From Salinibacterium sp. SWN248 (GTDB lineage: Bacteria; Actinomycetota; Actinomycetes; Actinomycetales; Microbacteriaceae), in contig NZ_JADYWW010000002.1 in the NCBI RefSeq assembly GCF_015864575.1, forward strand, positions 248,001-312,000: a stretch of DNA of 64,000 nt, written 5' to 3'. Positions 53,223-62,339 of this stretch are shown here, piece after piece; within the stretch, counting starts at the first letter, position 1; each line of letters begins with the position of its first letter. The position numbers were made by a program, and so were the translations under genes. The notes beneath the pieces are model-generated. The model saw only the letters and a program-made list of their open reading frames with translations, searched no databases and was not told the origin of the DNA.

Positions 53223-54649
53223 CCGCCACCCCCACCGGCAGCACCGCATCGCTGGCAACGCTGACCGCTACTGAACTTGTTTCTCTCTTCGCGAGCCGAG
53301 CGATCTCCCCCGTGGAGGTCACCCGCGCTGTGCTCGAGCGAGCGGAAGCCAAGCAGGCTGAGCTGAACTGTTTTTATGCCATCGATGCCGCGGGGGCTAC
53401 CACTGCGGCTGAGGCGAGCGAGAAGCGCTGGGCTGCTGGCGAACCACTGGGCGCCATCGACGGCGTTCCGGCCACGATCAAAGAGAACGTAGCGCTGGCC
53501 GGCTTCAGCCAGCCTTCGGGCACGGCAGCGAAGTTCGACGCGCCTCCGGCCACCGCCGACGGCCCTCTCGCGGCCCGCCTCAAAGAATCGGGTTGCGTCA
53601 TTTTCGGCATCACTGTGATGCCTGACTACGGGATGCTCTCCTCGGGTGTCTCGTCGCTGCACGGCATCACCCGCAGCCCCTGGAACCCCGCGTGGACTGT
53701 TGGTGGTTCCAGTGGTGGAGCCGGTGCTGCAGCGGCGGCGGGCGTTGGCCCGCTGCACTCTGGTTCTGACATCGGCGGATCACTGCGCCTTCCGGCAACG
53801 TGGCTCGGGCTTGTCACGCTCAAGCCCAGCTCTGGACGCGTCGCCGTCGATCCGCCCTACATGGGGCGCGTCGCTGGCCCCCTCACCCGCACGGTCGATG
53901 ACGCTGCTCTCATGATGAGCGTGATGACGCGACCCGACATTCGTGACTACACGAGCCTCGGCCAGCAAGATCTCGACTGGAGCGACATCCACTATCCCGA
54001 CCTTGATTCTGCGATGCGCGGCAAGAAGGTCGCCTTCCACTTGGAGGGTGGCGCCGGCTTGCCGACCGACCCCGAGGTTGCTGCTGCAATTCAGGATGCC
54101 GTCAGCCACTTTGCTGCCGCCGGTGCCGAGATCACAGAGATAGCTCCGCCCATGACCGAGGAGTATCTCGATGACCTCGACATGTTCTTGCGCGTGCGTT
54201 CGCTCGGAGACTTCGAGGCGCTGAGCCCGGAGCGTCAAGCGATGGTGCTGCCGTTCATCCAAGACTGGGTACTCGCCGGTCAGGGAGTCACGGGCGTTGA
54301 ATCACTGCGTCACTACCAAACGATTCAGTCGATGCGTGCCAGCACGGTGCGCTCCACCGCGCCCTACGATCTGGTGCTGTCTGCTGCCTCGCCCGTCGCG
54401 GCGTTCCCTGCCGAGTGGCCGATGCCCAGCAATGATGCCGCAACCTCGCTGCACCACATTGCCTACACGGCTCCCTACAATTTCTCGGAACAGCCAGCAT
54501 CGACACTGAACTGTGGTTTCACCGCCGACGGTCGCCCGATCGGACTACAGATCGCCGGGCGCCGCTATGACGACCTCGAAGTCATGCGCGCCAGCCACTG
54601 GTACGAGCAGACCCGCCCGTCCGACGCCGCCCCGGCTTGGCCACTGTGA
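53219..54649 (+). CDS. Amidase signature family hydrolase
   Basis: A 476-residue amidase. The Ser-cisSer-Lys triad is present: Lys88 in PATIKENVALAG, cis-Ser164 in VGGSSGGAG and nucleophile Ser188 in GSDIGGSLRLPA, with the expected spacing of 24 residues. It is not GatA, since no gatB/gatC is nearby. The ATG overlaps the P1-peptidase stop (ATGA). Together with the P1 hydrolase it suggests hydrolysis of linear or cyclic amides or peptides. Confidence 0.93.
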   Translation: MTATPTGSTASLATLTATELVSLFASRAISPVEVTRAVLERAEAKQAELNCFYAIDAAGATTAAEASEKRWAAGEPLGAIDGVPATIKENVALAGFSQPSGTAAKFDAPPATADGPLAARLKESGCVIFGITVMPDYGMLSSGVSSLHGITRSPWNPAWTVGGSSGGAGAAAAAGVGPLHSGSDIGGSLRLPATWLGLVTLKPSSGRVAVDPPYMGRVAGPLTRTVDDAALMMSVMTRPDIRDYTSLGQQDLDWSDIHYPDLDSAMRGKKVAFHLEGGAGLPTDPEVAAAIQDAVSHFAAAGAEITEIAPPMTEEYLDDLDMFLRVRSLGDFEALSPERQAMVLPFIQDWVLAGQGVTGVESLRHYQTIQSMRASTVRSTAPYDLVLSAASPVAAFPAEWPMPSNDAATSLHHIAYTAPYNFSEQPASTLNCGFTADGRPIGLQIAGRRYDDLEVMRASHWYEQTRPSDAAPAWPL

Positions 54650-55890
54650 ATCGACGCTGGGGCGGCCCCCTCGCCCTGGCCGGCATCCTGCTCGTCGCCC
54701 TGAACCTTCGCCCAGCGGTTGCGTCGTTGTCACCGATTATTGTCGCCGTGCAGCGGGACATTTCGCTCGACAGCGTTGCTCTCGGCATCCTCGGTATGCT
54801 TGCGCCGGCATGTTTCGCTGTCGCCGGCCTCACGATGCATCTGATCAGTCGTCGCCTGCACGCCGAGTGGATTCTGCTTGGCGCTCTCGTAGCGATTGTG
54901 GGCGGTCAGCTTGTGCGTGCGACGAGCTTCTCCTTCGCGGGTCTGCTCGTCGGTGGCATCTTTGCCTTCCTCGGCATGGGCATCGCGAACGTTCTTTTGC
55001 CGCCGCTGGTCAAGAAGTACTTCCCGCGACGCATCGGGCTCGTCACGTCGCTGTATGTGACGCTTATCTCCGTTGGCGCGCTCGTGCCACCATTGCTGGC
55101 AGTGCCTCTCGCGCAGGCGACGGGGTGGCGTGAGTCGCTCGGCTCGTGGGCACTCATAGGCATGCTGGCGATCATCCCGTGGATCGCACTCGTTATCGGG
55201 CGCCGCAGTCGAGACACCGCCAATGCCGCCTCCACAATCCCGACGCCCCGCATCGGTGGCCTCTGGAAATCACGAATCGCGTGGGGTGTTTCGCTCATCT
55301 TCGCCATCTCCAGCTTCAACGGCTACGCCATGTTCGCGTGGCTGCCACCCCTGCTGGTAGCGACCGCGGGAAGCACCGAAACCGAAGCCGGGCAACTTCT
55401 CTCGCTATTCGCGACCATCGGCATCCCCGCCGCCATTTTTGTGCCCATTATCGCGAATCGGATGCGCGAACCCCTGCACCTCGTCTACCCGGGCGTCGCC
55501 GCCTTCGTTGTCGGATATCTCGGCCTCATTCTGGCGCCATCGGTCATGACCTGGCTGTGGGTATCCATCCTCGGAATCGGCACGCTGATCTTTCCGCTGA
55601 GCCTGCTGCTGGTCAACCTGCGCACCCTCACCTTCGAAGGATCGATCGCGCTCAGCGGTTTCGTGCAGGGAGTCGGTTACGTGCTCGGAGCCCTCGGACC
55701 GCTGTCGGTCGGTGTCGTTCACGCCATCTCGGGCAACTGGACGGCGCCCCTCATCGTGCTGCTCGTCGCCTCTGCCGTGGTTGGTGGCGTCGCACTGCTG
55801 CTGATGACGCCGGGAACTCTAGAGAATCCGGGCGGGGGCTCGCGGCGGTCGCATGCTGCTGCTGCCGCCTCTACGCCAACTCGCGCTTGA
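54646..55890 (+). CDS. MFS transporter, CynX/NimT-like
   Basis: A 414-residue major facilitator with about 12 hydrophobic segments. GGPLALAGILLVALNLRPAVASLSPII at the N-terminus is the signature of the CynX/NimT (cyanate/2-nitroimidazole) group. GTG at 54646 overlaps the amidase stop (GTGA). As the last gene of the operon it could export a product or import a related substrate. The C-terminal tail is short and Ser/Ala-rich. Confidence 0.88.
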   Translation: MNRRWGGPLALAGILLVALNLRPAVASLSPIIVAVQRDISLDSVALGILGMLAPACFAVAGLTMHLISRRLHAEWILLGALVAIVGGQLVRATSFSFAGLLVGGIFAFLGMGIANVLLPPLVKKYFPRRIGLVTSLYVTLISVGALVPPLLAVPLAQATGWRESLGSWALIGMLAIIPWIALVIGRRSRDTANAASTIPTPRIGGLWKSRIAWGVSLIFAISSFNGYAMFAWLPPLLVATAGSTETEAGQLLSLFATIGIPAAIFVPIIANRMREPLHLVYPGVAAFVVGYLGLILAPSVMTWLWVSILGIGTLIFPLSLLLVNLRTLTFEGSIALSGFVQGVGYVLGALGPLSVGVVHAISGNWTAPLIVLLVASAVVGGVALLLMTPGTLENPGGGSRRSHAAAAASTPTRA

Positions 55891-55972
55891 GCTCAGGCAG
55901 AAACTGCGAGTCGCGGTCGTCGTCCGCAGCGTCGTCAGTCCGTTGAGGCCCGCGGTGCACTAACTTAGCCCT

Positions 55973-56323
55973 ATGGCTGTGGCTCAGACTCGACGCGCGC
56001 GTGCTGCCCGACGCCGCAAACGCCGGGTCGATGCCGCCGACAACGATCTCACCGCCGAGCAGTGGGAATCGCTCAAGCGCGAGTGGGGCGGCTGCGCTTA
56101 TTGCGCCACGGCCGCCACCGACTCTGCACTGCAGAAAGATTGCGTTCAGCCCATCTCTCGCGGTGGCAGCTACACCGTGGGCAACGTCGTTCCCGCCTGC
56201 GGTTCCTGCAACGCGAGCAAAAGCAACAGCGAAGTGACGTCATGGATGCGTCGCAAACGCCTCGATGAACGCGCTTTCCTCACGCAGTACGTGCACGTGC
56301 GGCAGGCGCTGGGCCTGATTTAG
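55973..56323 (+). CDS. HNH endonuclease family protein
   Basis: A 116-residue protein. A very basic N-terminus (RRARAARRRKRRV) is followed by the HNH zinc-finger core: CAYCATAATDSAL, QKDCVQPISRGGSYTVGNVVPACGSCNASKSN. The usual first His of the motif (DH) is Cys here (DCVQP), but the zinc Cys pairs and the Asn of GNVVPAC are present. It may cut DNA or have lost activity. It stands alone. Confidence 0.83.
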   Translation: MAVAQTRRARAARRRKRRVDAADNDLTAEQWESLKREWGGCAYCATAATDSALQKDCVQPISRGGSYTVGNVVPACGSCNASKSNSEVTSWMRRKRLDERAFLTQYVHVRQALGLI

Positions 56324-56340
56324 GCCCGTGACAGTTGCGC

Positions 56341-56823
56341 CTACAGTGGCGGCGTTGAATCTCCACCAAGTTTTTCTCGCACACTAATCCAGGCAGCACG
56401 ATCTTCATCGAGACGTTTGAGGATCTCGTGCAGCTCGGCGATCACGATCGACTGTTGCTGGTTGAGGGCAAATACTTCTTCAATGTCGAGCTTCGCTGCC
56501 TCGTCGACTTCGTAATCGTGCTGGGCCAGCGCCGCAGAGATGCCGTCTTGCCGCTTCGCCGAGATGAGAAGGATTGCACCCTGCAGTCCCGCGAGCATGC
56601 TCAAGAAGAGGTTAAGCAGGATGTATGGATACGGATCCCAGTTCGCCGCAGTGAGCGAATTGACCGCCGCCCAGATTCCCATGAACGCCAGGAAGCCGAT
56701 AACGAATACCCAGCTGCCCATCGAATTGCGCAACCGATCGGCCGCCCGCTGACCGGTGGTGAGGGAATCGTCGTGAACCCGGTGCCAATTTCGTGGTGCC
56801 TTGCGTGCGCTAGTGATCTTCAT
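56341..56823 (-). CDS. DUF1003 membrane protein
   Basis: A 160-residue protein with two hydrophobic segments (about 38-58 and 72-92): GSWVFVIGFLAFMGIWAAVN and PYPYILLNLFLSMLAGLQGAILL-type helix, then a charged C-terminal coil (HDYEVDEAAKLDIEEVFAL). These match DUF1003. Function unknown. It is convergent with the HNH gene. Confidence 0.9.
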   Translation of the reverse strand: MKITSARKAPRNWHRVHDDSLTTGQRAADRLRNSMGSWVFVIGFLAFMGIWAAVNSLTAANWDPYPYILLNLFLSMLAGLQGAILLISAKRQDGISAALAQHDYEVDEAAKLDIEEVFALNQQQSIVIAELHEILKRLDEDRAAWISVREKLGGDSTPPL

Positions 56824-56841
56824 GAGGCTCAGCCTAGAGCG

Positions 56842-58773
56842 CTAGCGCGAAGCCAGCAGTGCCGTCAACGCCGCCGCATCTGTCAGCGGCAGGCGGCACA
56901 CGAACTCTTCACACAGGTACGCCGTCGGTTCGCCGCCGGTAGCGGTGCGGGCAGCAAATAACTCGAAACCGGATGCCGCAAAAGCGTCGGCCTGAGTCTG
57001 CGAGACCGCAACACCAATGCCTCCAGCGCGGTGCAGCGTGTGAGCAAGACGCGTGAGCTCGCCGCCGCCTGTGGCGCTCTCGTCGGAGGCGTCGCCAGCC
57101 GCACCGGCAGCCCCGCCGCCCGCCTCATCTGCCGTCACGACGACGAGTTGGCGCAAGGGCGCACCGAGCTCCGACATGAGGGTGAGGGCGGTTCCGAACG
57201 AGATAGGTTGCTGGGCTGCGAGTTGGCCGACCAGCTTCATGGAAGCCTCGGCGGCATCCCTGTACGTGGCGTCGCCGGTGAGAGCGAAGAGGGTGTGCGC
57301 GGCGGCGGCCATGGCGCTGAGACCGCTGGGGTGGGCTCCGTCGCTGATGTCAGCTTCGGTCGACAGGCCCTGCGCGGCGAGCACGGAGTCGCTGCCACCG
57401 GGGAGGCCGAAGGGCGAGCTCCCCGAGCCCGCGGCTCCGGCTGCGAGCGCCCCGTCGACGAGGTCGCGGGCAGCGAGCGCGTAGCGAACCTCGCCGGTAG
57501 CGATGGAGAGTTCGAGCAGGCCTTGGGCGAGCATCCCGCTGTCTTCGAGGGTTGCTGCCGCGTCGGAGAGGATGCCGTCGATCGAGGTGCGCACGAGCCG
57601 TTGCCCCGCACCCGCACCACCAACACCCACATGCTCAGCAAGCAGGAAGTCAGCGGCACCGCGGGCCAGCGCGATCCACTCGGGGTTGCCGTGACGAGCG
57701 CCGGCGAGAGCAAGGGCTTCGATGGCCAGACCGTTCCAGCCGGTGAGGATCTTGTCGTCGCGGGGCGGGGCTTCGACGCGGGCGCGGCTCGCGGCATCCA
57801 GCGAATAGTAGAAGCCTTCAACACGTTTGCCGTCGACGGTGCTTTCAGAGTCGAGGCCTGACGCGAATGCTCCTGAGGGCAGCAACAACCGGTCGCGCAA
57901 GAACTCGGCGACGCCCGTCGCGATCTCAGCCGAGTCGGCGAGCGCATACGCGGCGAGCAGTTGGGCGTTGTCGTAGAGCATGCGTTCGTAGTGCGGATCG
58001 GTCCAGTCGGCTTGGGTGGAGTAGCGGAAGAAGCCGCCATCGACCGGGTCGCGCAGGGCGGATGCCGCCATTGCCGTCAGCGTGCGGTCGGCAAGGCCGG
58101 CTGCCTCGGGCGAGTGTTCGGCGGAGCGGGCACCGCGATCGAGGAGGAACCGTAACACCGGCGTGACCGGAAATTTGGGGGCGTCGCCGAATCCGCCATG
58201 GTCAAGATCTTCGGCGGCAGCGAGCGCATCAATTACGGGCGCGAAGTCGGCGACGAGCTCACTCTCCACACCGCGGCTTTGGGCGAGCGCCTGGGCAATC
58301 GCAGCACCGCTGGTCTCCACTTGCTCACGCCGCGCCGTCCACGCATCCGTCACCGATTCGAGCACTTGCCGGAAGGCCGGATGCTGCCCCACCGCGGTCG
58401 GCGGCCAGTAGGTGCCGGCAAAGAATGCGCGCCCCGCGGGCGTGACGAACACGTTGAGGGGCCAGCCCAGGTTGGGCGTGAAGGCGGATGCCGCCGCCAG
58501 ATAGGTGGAGTCCACTTCGGCGTGCTCTTCGCGGTCGACTTTGATCGCCACGAAGTTGTCGTTGAGGTAGGCGGCCAGCACGGGGTCGCTGAAGGATTCG
58601 CGCGCCATTACGTGACACCAGTGGCAGGTGGAGTAGCCGATGGAGACGAGCACGGGCACATCTCGGCGTTCCGCTTCGGCAAAAGCTTCGGCAGACCACT
58701 CCCACCAGTCCACCGGATTGGTGGCGTGTGATCTCAGGTACGGGCTCGCAGCAGTTTCCAGACGATTGGGCAT
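56842..58773 (-). CDS. Thioredoxin-like DUF255/YyaL family protein
   Basis: A 643-residue protein. The N-terminal DUF255 thioredoxin fold carries [23 protein letters not shown] and [18 protein letters not shown] (CxxC). It is followed by a six-hairpin glycosidase-like (alpha/alpha toroid) part with [35 protein letters not shown] and [16 protein letters not shown], as in YyaL/SSP411. The biochemical role is unknown. ATG at 58773 is 11 bases from the divergent metallo-hydrolase start, so both use one small promoter region. Confidence 0.93.
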   Translation of the reverse strand: MPNRLETAASPYLRSHATNPVDWWEWSAEAFAEAERRDVPVLVSIGYSTCHWCHVMARESFSDPVLAAYLNDNFVAIKVDREEHAEVDSTYLAAASAFTPNLGWPLNVFVTPAGRAFFAGTYWPPTAVGQHPAFRQVLESVTDAWTARREQVETSGAAIAQALAQSRGVESELVADFAPVIDALAAAEDLDHGGFGDAPKFPVTPVLRFLLDRGARSAEHSPEAAGLADRTLTAMAASALRDPVDGGFFRYSTQADWTDPHYERMLYDNAQLLAAYALADSAEIATGVAEFLRDRLLLPSGAFASGLDSESTVDGKRVEGFYYSLDAASRARVEAPPRDDKILTGWNGLAIEALALAGARHGNPEWIALARGAADFLLAEHVGVGGAGAGQRLVRTSIDGILSDAAATLEDSGMLAQGLLELSIATGEVRYALAARDLVDGALAAGAAGSGSSPFGLPGGSDSVLAAQGLSTEADISDGAHPSGLSAMAAAAHTLFALTGDATYRDAAEASMKLVGQLAAQQPISFGTALTLMSELGAPLRQLVVVTADEAGGGAAGAAGDASDESATGGGELTRLAHTLHRAGGIGVAVSQTQADAFAASGFELFAARTATGGEPTAYLCEEFVCRLPLTDAAALTALLASR

Positions 58774-58784
58774 AGTCTCAGAGT

Positions 58785-59555
58785 ATGTCGAAGTTGACCG
58801 TGACCTACATTGGCGGCCCCACCGCGTTGCTCGAATATGCGGGATTGCGCATCGTGACTGATCCCACCTTCGATGCCCCACAGCTCTACCCCGACGAGGG
58901 CGGTGTGCCGCTCACCAAGACGGCGGGTCCAGCACTGAGCCGAGCGGATGTTGGCGCTGTCGATCTCGTGTTGCTGTCGCATCACGAACACCAAGACAAC
59001 CTCGACTACGAGGGACTCGAACTTCTCGCCACCGGCGTGCTGACGATCAGCACCATGAAGGCGGGCTCTGACCTCTTCGGCGGCGGCGTTGTCGGTCTCG
59101 ACTCTTGGGAGTCTCGTGAGGTCGGCGCTGTCACCGTCACCGCAGTGCCCGCCCTGCATGGCCCTCCCGGTGCGGAAGCCCGGCTCGGCCCGGTCACCGG
59201 TTTCGTGCTGCAGGCCGAGGGCGAACCCACCATCTACGTCAGCGGCGACAACGCCTCCCTGCCGCTCGTACAGCAAATCGCCGACCGCTTCCCCGACATC
59301 AGTATCGCGGTGCTGTTCGCGGGTGCTGCCCGCATCCCTGCGGTCAACGGCCCTCTCACTTTGACGTCAGCGGATGCCGCAGAAGCCGCCCGTATCTTGG
59401 GCGTTAGCCATGTGGTCGGCCTCCACACCGAAGGCTGGGAACACTTCACCGAAACCCGCGCCGACCTCGAGGCTGCATTCGCAGGGACGGGGTTGCTCGT
59501 GGAGACGCCGCCGGGGGTTGCGGTGGGGATTGGGCGTTTGGCCTCGGAAGCGTAG
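58785..59555 (+). CDS. Metallo-beta-lactamase-fold hydrolase (UlaG/RomA-like)
   Basis: A 256-residue MBL-fold hydrolase: [25 protein letters not shown] at the start, metal site [16 protein letters not shown] (HxxH-type with Asp), [12 protein letters not shown] (His) and [12 protein letters not shown], then [14 protein letters not shown]. The substrate is unknown. Its 3' end ([24 protein letters not shown]) is repeated as a degraded copy at 61735-61803, marking an RHS-locus rearrangement. Confidence 0.88.
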   Translation: MSKLTVTYIGGPTALLEYAGLRIVTDPTFDAPQLYPDEGGVPLTKTAGPALSRADVGAVDLVLLSHHEHQDNLDYEGLELLATGVLTISTMKAGSDLFGGGVVGLDSWESREVGAVTVTAVPALHGPPGAEARLGPVTGFVLQAEGEPTIYVSGDNASLPLVQQIADRFPDISIAVLFAGAARIPAVNGPLTLTSADAAEAARILGVSHVVGLHTEGWEHFTETRADLEAAFAGTGLLVETPPGVAVGIGRLASEA

Positions 59556-59614
59556 AGAACTCCGTCGGCGCGATACTTCATGCGAAGTTGCTATTGACGA
59601 TGCTCTAGCAACGC

Positions 59615-59908
59615 TTAGCCCACTGGCGATTTACGAGCCGCTCTCAGCACAATGCCTGTCTGGTCGTCGACAAGCGGCAACTCGTATCGACGGCTACTGA
59701 TGGTGTTATAGCCCTTACTGGTTTCGACAATTTCTCTTGCTTCCACTCGGTTATATCCCAATAGCTGGACCCAAAGCGCAGCGAAAGCACCGAGTCCGAA
59801 ACTCGCGAGCCCGATGTACAGCAATAAATCAAAGCCTTGAGTTCCCGCCACGACCAACGCTAGCGAAACTGCCATCAAGACGACGCTCCAAATCACGATC
59901 GAGCGCAT
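59615..59908 (-). CDS. Small membrane protein after the orphan RHS module, candidate immunity
   Basis: A 97-residue protein with two hydrophobic segments (about 4-22 and 28-50): IVIWSVVLMAVSLALVVAG and LLLYIGLASFGLGAFAALWV, then a basic/polar tail (GYNRVEAREIVETSKGYNT). No family was recognised. It follows the orphan RHS tip by 73 bases on the same strand, the position of immunity genes in RHS loci, so an immunity role is inference. ATG at 59908 lacks an obvious ribosome-binding site. Confidence 0.6.
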   Translation of the reverse strand: MRSIVIWSVVLMAVSLALVVAGTQGFDLLLYIGLASFGLGAFAALWVQLLGYNRVEAREIVETSKGYNTISSRRYELPLVDDQTGIVLRAARKSPVG

Positions 59909-59981
59909 CGTCTGATGTAAGCGGCGAGCAGAACAGCCCGGCCACAACTCAACTCGACCACTAGTAGACAAAACTGCCCCC

Positions 59982-61238
59982 CTACTCTTGAAGGTATTGG
60001 AACGATGTGACCGTTCCGATTGGCACATCGAATATCCCTCCGATTGTCAAGCTTTGACGCAACCCCACAGGCGCAGATCGCACCGCTGCTCCGAGGCCGA
60101 AGCCCATACCCACTGTTGCCAGACCAAATATACACATGCCAGTCTTCCCGCGGACACAGTCAATCGCAACAGCCGCGTAATTTGCGGCCGAAGACACTGC
60201 GTACAAAACAGCAGCGACTGGAAGACCAACCCCTGTCGCCGCGAGCGCAAGCGAGACCACCCCAGTGGCTACTGCTACCGCGGATAACCCAAGACCAAAA
60301 TTTGCCCAGTTCTTATCGTTTTGAGCCGCTGACACTGGAACAGGGCGGGGTGCGGCAATGAAGTGACCACAAACCGAAGATCGCGAAGTCGTACACGGAG
60401 GAAGAGGTCGATTGGCTTGGAACATTACTCGAGCTTTAGTTCCGTAACGCTCCGCCCTATCCGCAGTCATCTCGCCACTGAGGTCCAGCTCGTTGATCGG
60501 GTCAGCAGGATAGTCATAAGCATTAGTCACCCCGCCCTCAACAGGGTCCACCTCTAGGAACCTGCCAAGCCCGGCAACATACTGCCTGGCACCCATCTCG
60601 ATCGTTGCGATCGAACCTTGGTGTTCATACAGCTTCCGATGTGCACCCACGAAGGCGTAATCTGCGTCGCCCGGCGAGGTATCCGTGACCGCGTCATCCG
60701 CCACCTCAGTACCGATGTCGCCCGTGACCGGGTCGATCGGTTGCCCGAACGGATCAAATGCTGCCCGTGCACCAATCCGGATACCAACATGGTCGGTGAG
60801 GATGATCGAGTCACCATGCAAATTCGGGTACGACCACCGCGCATCCGCACCCACCGGCAGTGACACACTCACCCCGCCCGGCAACGACAGCGTCTCCTCA
60901 ATCAGAGCACCGGCACCATCCAGCACACCAAACAGGCCACCAGCAGTAAATGTGTAACGAACAACCTCTGGCGACCCGCCGGGTGCGGTGGAGCTGCGCT
61001 GAACAATCCGCCCCGTCGCATCCCGCACGTATTCGATTACGGTGCCGTCATCCAAGACCGTCTTCATATGCCGGTCAGCACCGTCATAGAACAGTTGCTG
61101 ATCAGCCAACCTGGTCGTATTGCCCTGCGCATCATACGTCAGCGTTGCAGCGCCTAGGCTGCTGGAGAGCAGAGTGTTTGCCCCTGCCGGAGCACCCGCC
61201 ACCGCCGAAGGGAACAGGCTAACGGTCACCACACACAC
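59982..61238 (-). pseudogene. Orphan RHS repeat-associated core and C-terminal tip (5'-truncated)
   Basis: The frame runs for 418 codons from GTG at 61238. It contains YD-repeat sequence ([29 protein letters not shown]), the RHS-associated core ([47 protein letters not shown]) and the junction [12 protein letters not shown]. After it a unique tip of about 160 residues follows, with a hydrophobic Gly/Ala-rich stretch ([21 protein letters not shown]). The N-terminal thousands of residues of a normal RHS protein are missing; upstream is a stop at 61308-61310 and a G15 tract. It is probably a displaced, silent tip cassette able to recombine with the main gene. Confidence 0.85.
60481..61207. repeat. 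Direct repeat A: RHS core module (orphan copy)
   Basis: This 727 base segment aligns without gaps with 63222-63948 (constant offset of 2741 bases). It is roughly 90 percent identical by eye, with differences mostly at third codon positions. It covers the RHS-associated core, from AGGTCCAGCTCGTTGATCGG to ACCGCCG. The similarity stops abruptly at both ends. Confidence 0.9.
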
Positions 61239-61253
61239 GGGGGGGGGGGGGGG
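61239..61253. repeat. Homopolymer tract of 15 G next to a CA repeat
   Basis: Fifteen consecutive G (C on the coding strand of the orphan RHS frame), adjoining CACACACAC on the left side. It lies immediately upstream of the first start codon of the orphan RHS module. It may be a slippery contingency tract or an assembly/sequencing artefact. Confidence 0.9.
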
Positions 61254-61359
61254 ATCTACACAATCGGCATTGTCGCATCGACACTTTCTTACGCCGAGGC
61301 GTGCAGTTCAGCAGCTTTAGGGGTTCGAAAACGCAATCCACTTGGTGCGAAAATTGGCG

Positions 61360-61593
61360 CTACGCCCCAAGTAACATCCCGAACACCGTTGCTGAAGCTC
61401 CCAGAGTGAAAAACAAAATGCTGCCAACTTTAGCGATGAGCACCAATTGTTCTCGTGACCGGGACAGAATTCCGCGCCCCTTCAAATTTCGGTGAACCAA
61501 TTCAGCCCACGCATACCTCGCGAAGAACATCACAACTCCAGCTAGGGCAGTCATCAACCCGACCTCAATCAATTGGGGCCCCAAGACAGTCAC
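61360..61593 (-). CDS. Small two-helix membrane protein
   Basis: A 77-residue product starting GTG ACT GTC at 61593 (61596 is an alternative). Two hydrophobic segments: VGLMTALAGVVMFFARYAW and AKVGSILFFTLGASATVFGML, separated by a basic loop (VHRNLKGRGILSRSREQ). No family recognised. Its GTG overlaps the TGA of a preceding open frame (GTGA), as in coupled toxin-immunity pairs. It lies upstream of the orphan RHS module on the same strand. Confidence 0.5.
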   Translation of the reverse strand: MTVLGPQLIEVGLMTALAGVVMFFARYAWAELVHRNLKGRGILSRSREQLVLIAKVGSILFFTLGASATVFGMLLGA

Positions 61594-61730
61594 CACAGCT
61601 CCACCATCCCCCGAGTATTACGTATCGCCTGCGTTGCAGCCAGCCCCCGCTCTAGGCGCCCAGCTTGCTCCCGTATGGCGAACTGGGAAGCCAGAATCCC
61701 CACCGACTCCGATCTCTCCGTACGCGGCAC
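61590..61730 (-). pseudogene. 3' remnant of an unidentified gene coupled to the small membrane gene
   Basis: The frame ends SVGILASQFAIREQAGRLER followed by GLAATQAIRNTRGMVELW and TGA at 61592-61590. This looks like the C-terminus of a real protein (amphipathic helix) and its stop overlaps the next GTG. To the right, similarity to any coding sense ends at about 61733, where the metallo-hydrolase remnant starts in the opposite orientation. It could be the end of another RHS tip; that is inference. Confidence 0.35.
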
Positions 61731-61734
61731 CAGG

Positions 61735-61803
61735 GCCGACCTCGAAGCTTCGCTCGCGGGGCCGGGGTTGCTCGTGGAGACACCGCCAGGGGTTGCGGTG
61801 TGA
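61735..61803 (+). pseudogene. Remnant of the metallo-hydrolase gene 3' end
   Basis: Encodes [20 protein letters not shown] followed by GVAV and a TGA stop, nearly the same as residues at 59460-59528 of the MBL-fold hydrolase gene (offset 2275 bases). The DNA matches at most positions, including GGGGTTGCTCGTGGAGAC. Only the last 25 or so codons are present, so it cannot be functional. It marks duplication of the flank of the RHS locus. Confidence 0.85.
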
Positions 61804-61837
61804 GTTGGGCACTCGCCTGCTTGGGCGTAGCAGAAGG

Positions 61838-62305
61838 CTAATCCCCATCCTGAAGGTCGCCTTGTGTCTGCTTCTCCCGCGCGGGTTGACGGTTCGACCA
61901 AAGCGCGAACCACACAGCTCCGATAAACGCCGTAGCAATTGGCACCCAAACCAAACTCTGGATTTCCATGATTGGGCCTAGAACCAAGATAGCGACGACG
62001 GCGACACCTAGCGCCGAGAGGCCGGAAACAACGGAAACTAACACCGTCTCCAGCCTGCCGTTGATACTCAGCACACCTCGAACCGCGAGTCCAACTCCCG
62101 CACTAAGCAAGCCCATAACTCCTCCGACGACTAACGCGAGCACAATTGCTATCGGCAGGAAAATGAAGAACATATCAACGTTGACGCTACGGCTAAAGAG
62201 TATTGCGAGTGCGAGAAGAAGCCCCGCGGCGGCGCCGAATAGCAGACCGTAAGGGGCAACGACGAAGGGTCGGACCGTAAGCGTTCGCTTGAGCCTTCGA
62301 ATCAT
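61838..62305 (-). CDS. Four-helix membrane protein in RHS operon
   Basis: A 155-residue protein with four hydrophobic segments (about 12-34, 42-75, 84-108 and 113-133). The N-terminus is basic (MIRRLKRTLTVRPF) and the C-terminus ends in a charged tail rich in Gln/Glu/Asp (REKQTQGDLQDGD). No family was recognised. It starts 34 bases downstream of the small gene coupled to the RHS tip, so it is probably in the same operon. It could be an immunity or accessory protein. Confidence 0.6.
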   Translation of the reverse strand: MIRRLKRTLTVRPFVVAPYGLLFGAAAGLLLALAILFSRSVNVDMFFIFLPIAIVLALVVGGVMGLLSAGVGLAVRGVLSINGRLETVLVSVVSGLSALGVAVVAILVLGPIMEIQSLVWVPIATAFIGAVWFALWSNRQPAREKQTQGDLQDGD

Positions 62306-62339
62306 TTGGTCCTACAGCTCTCCAATAGTTGGGTCGCTT

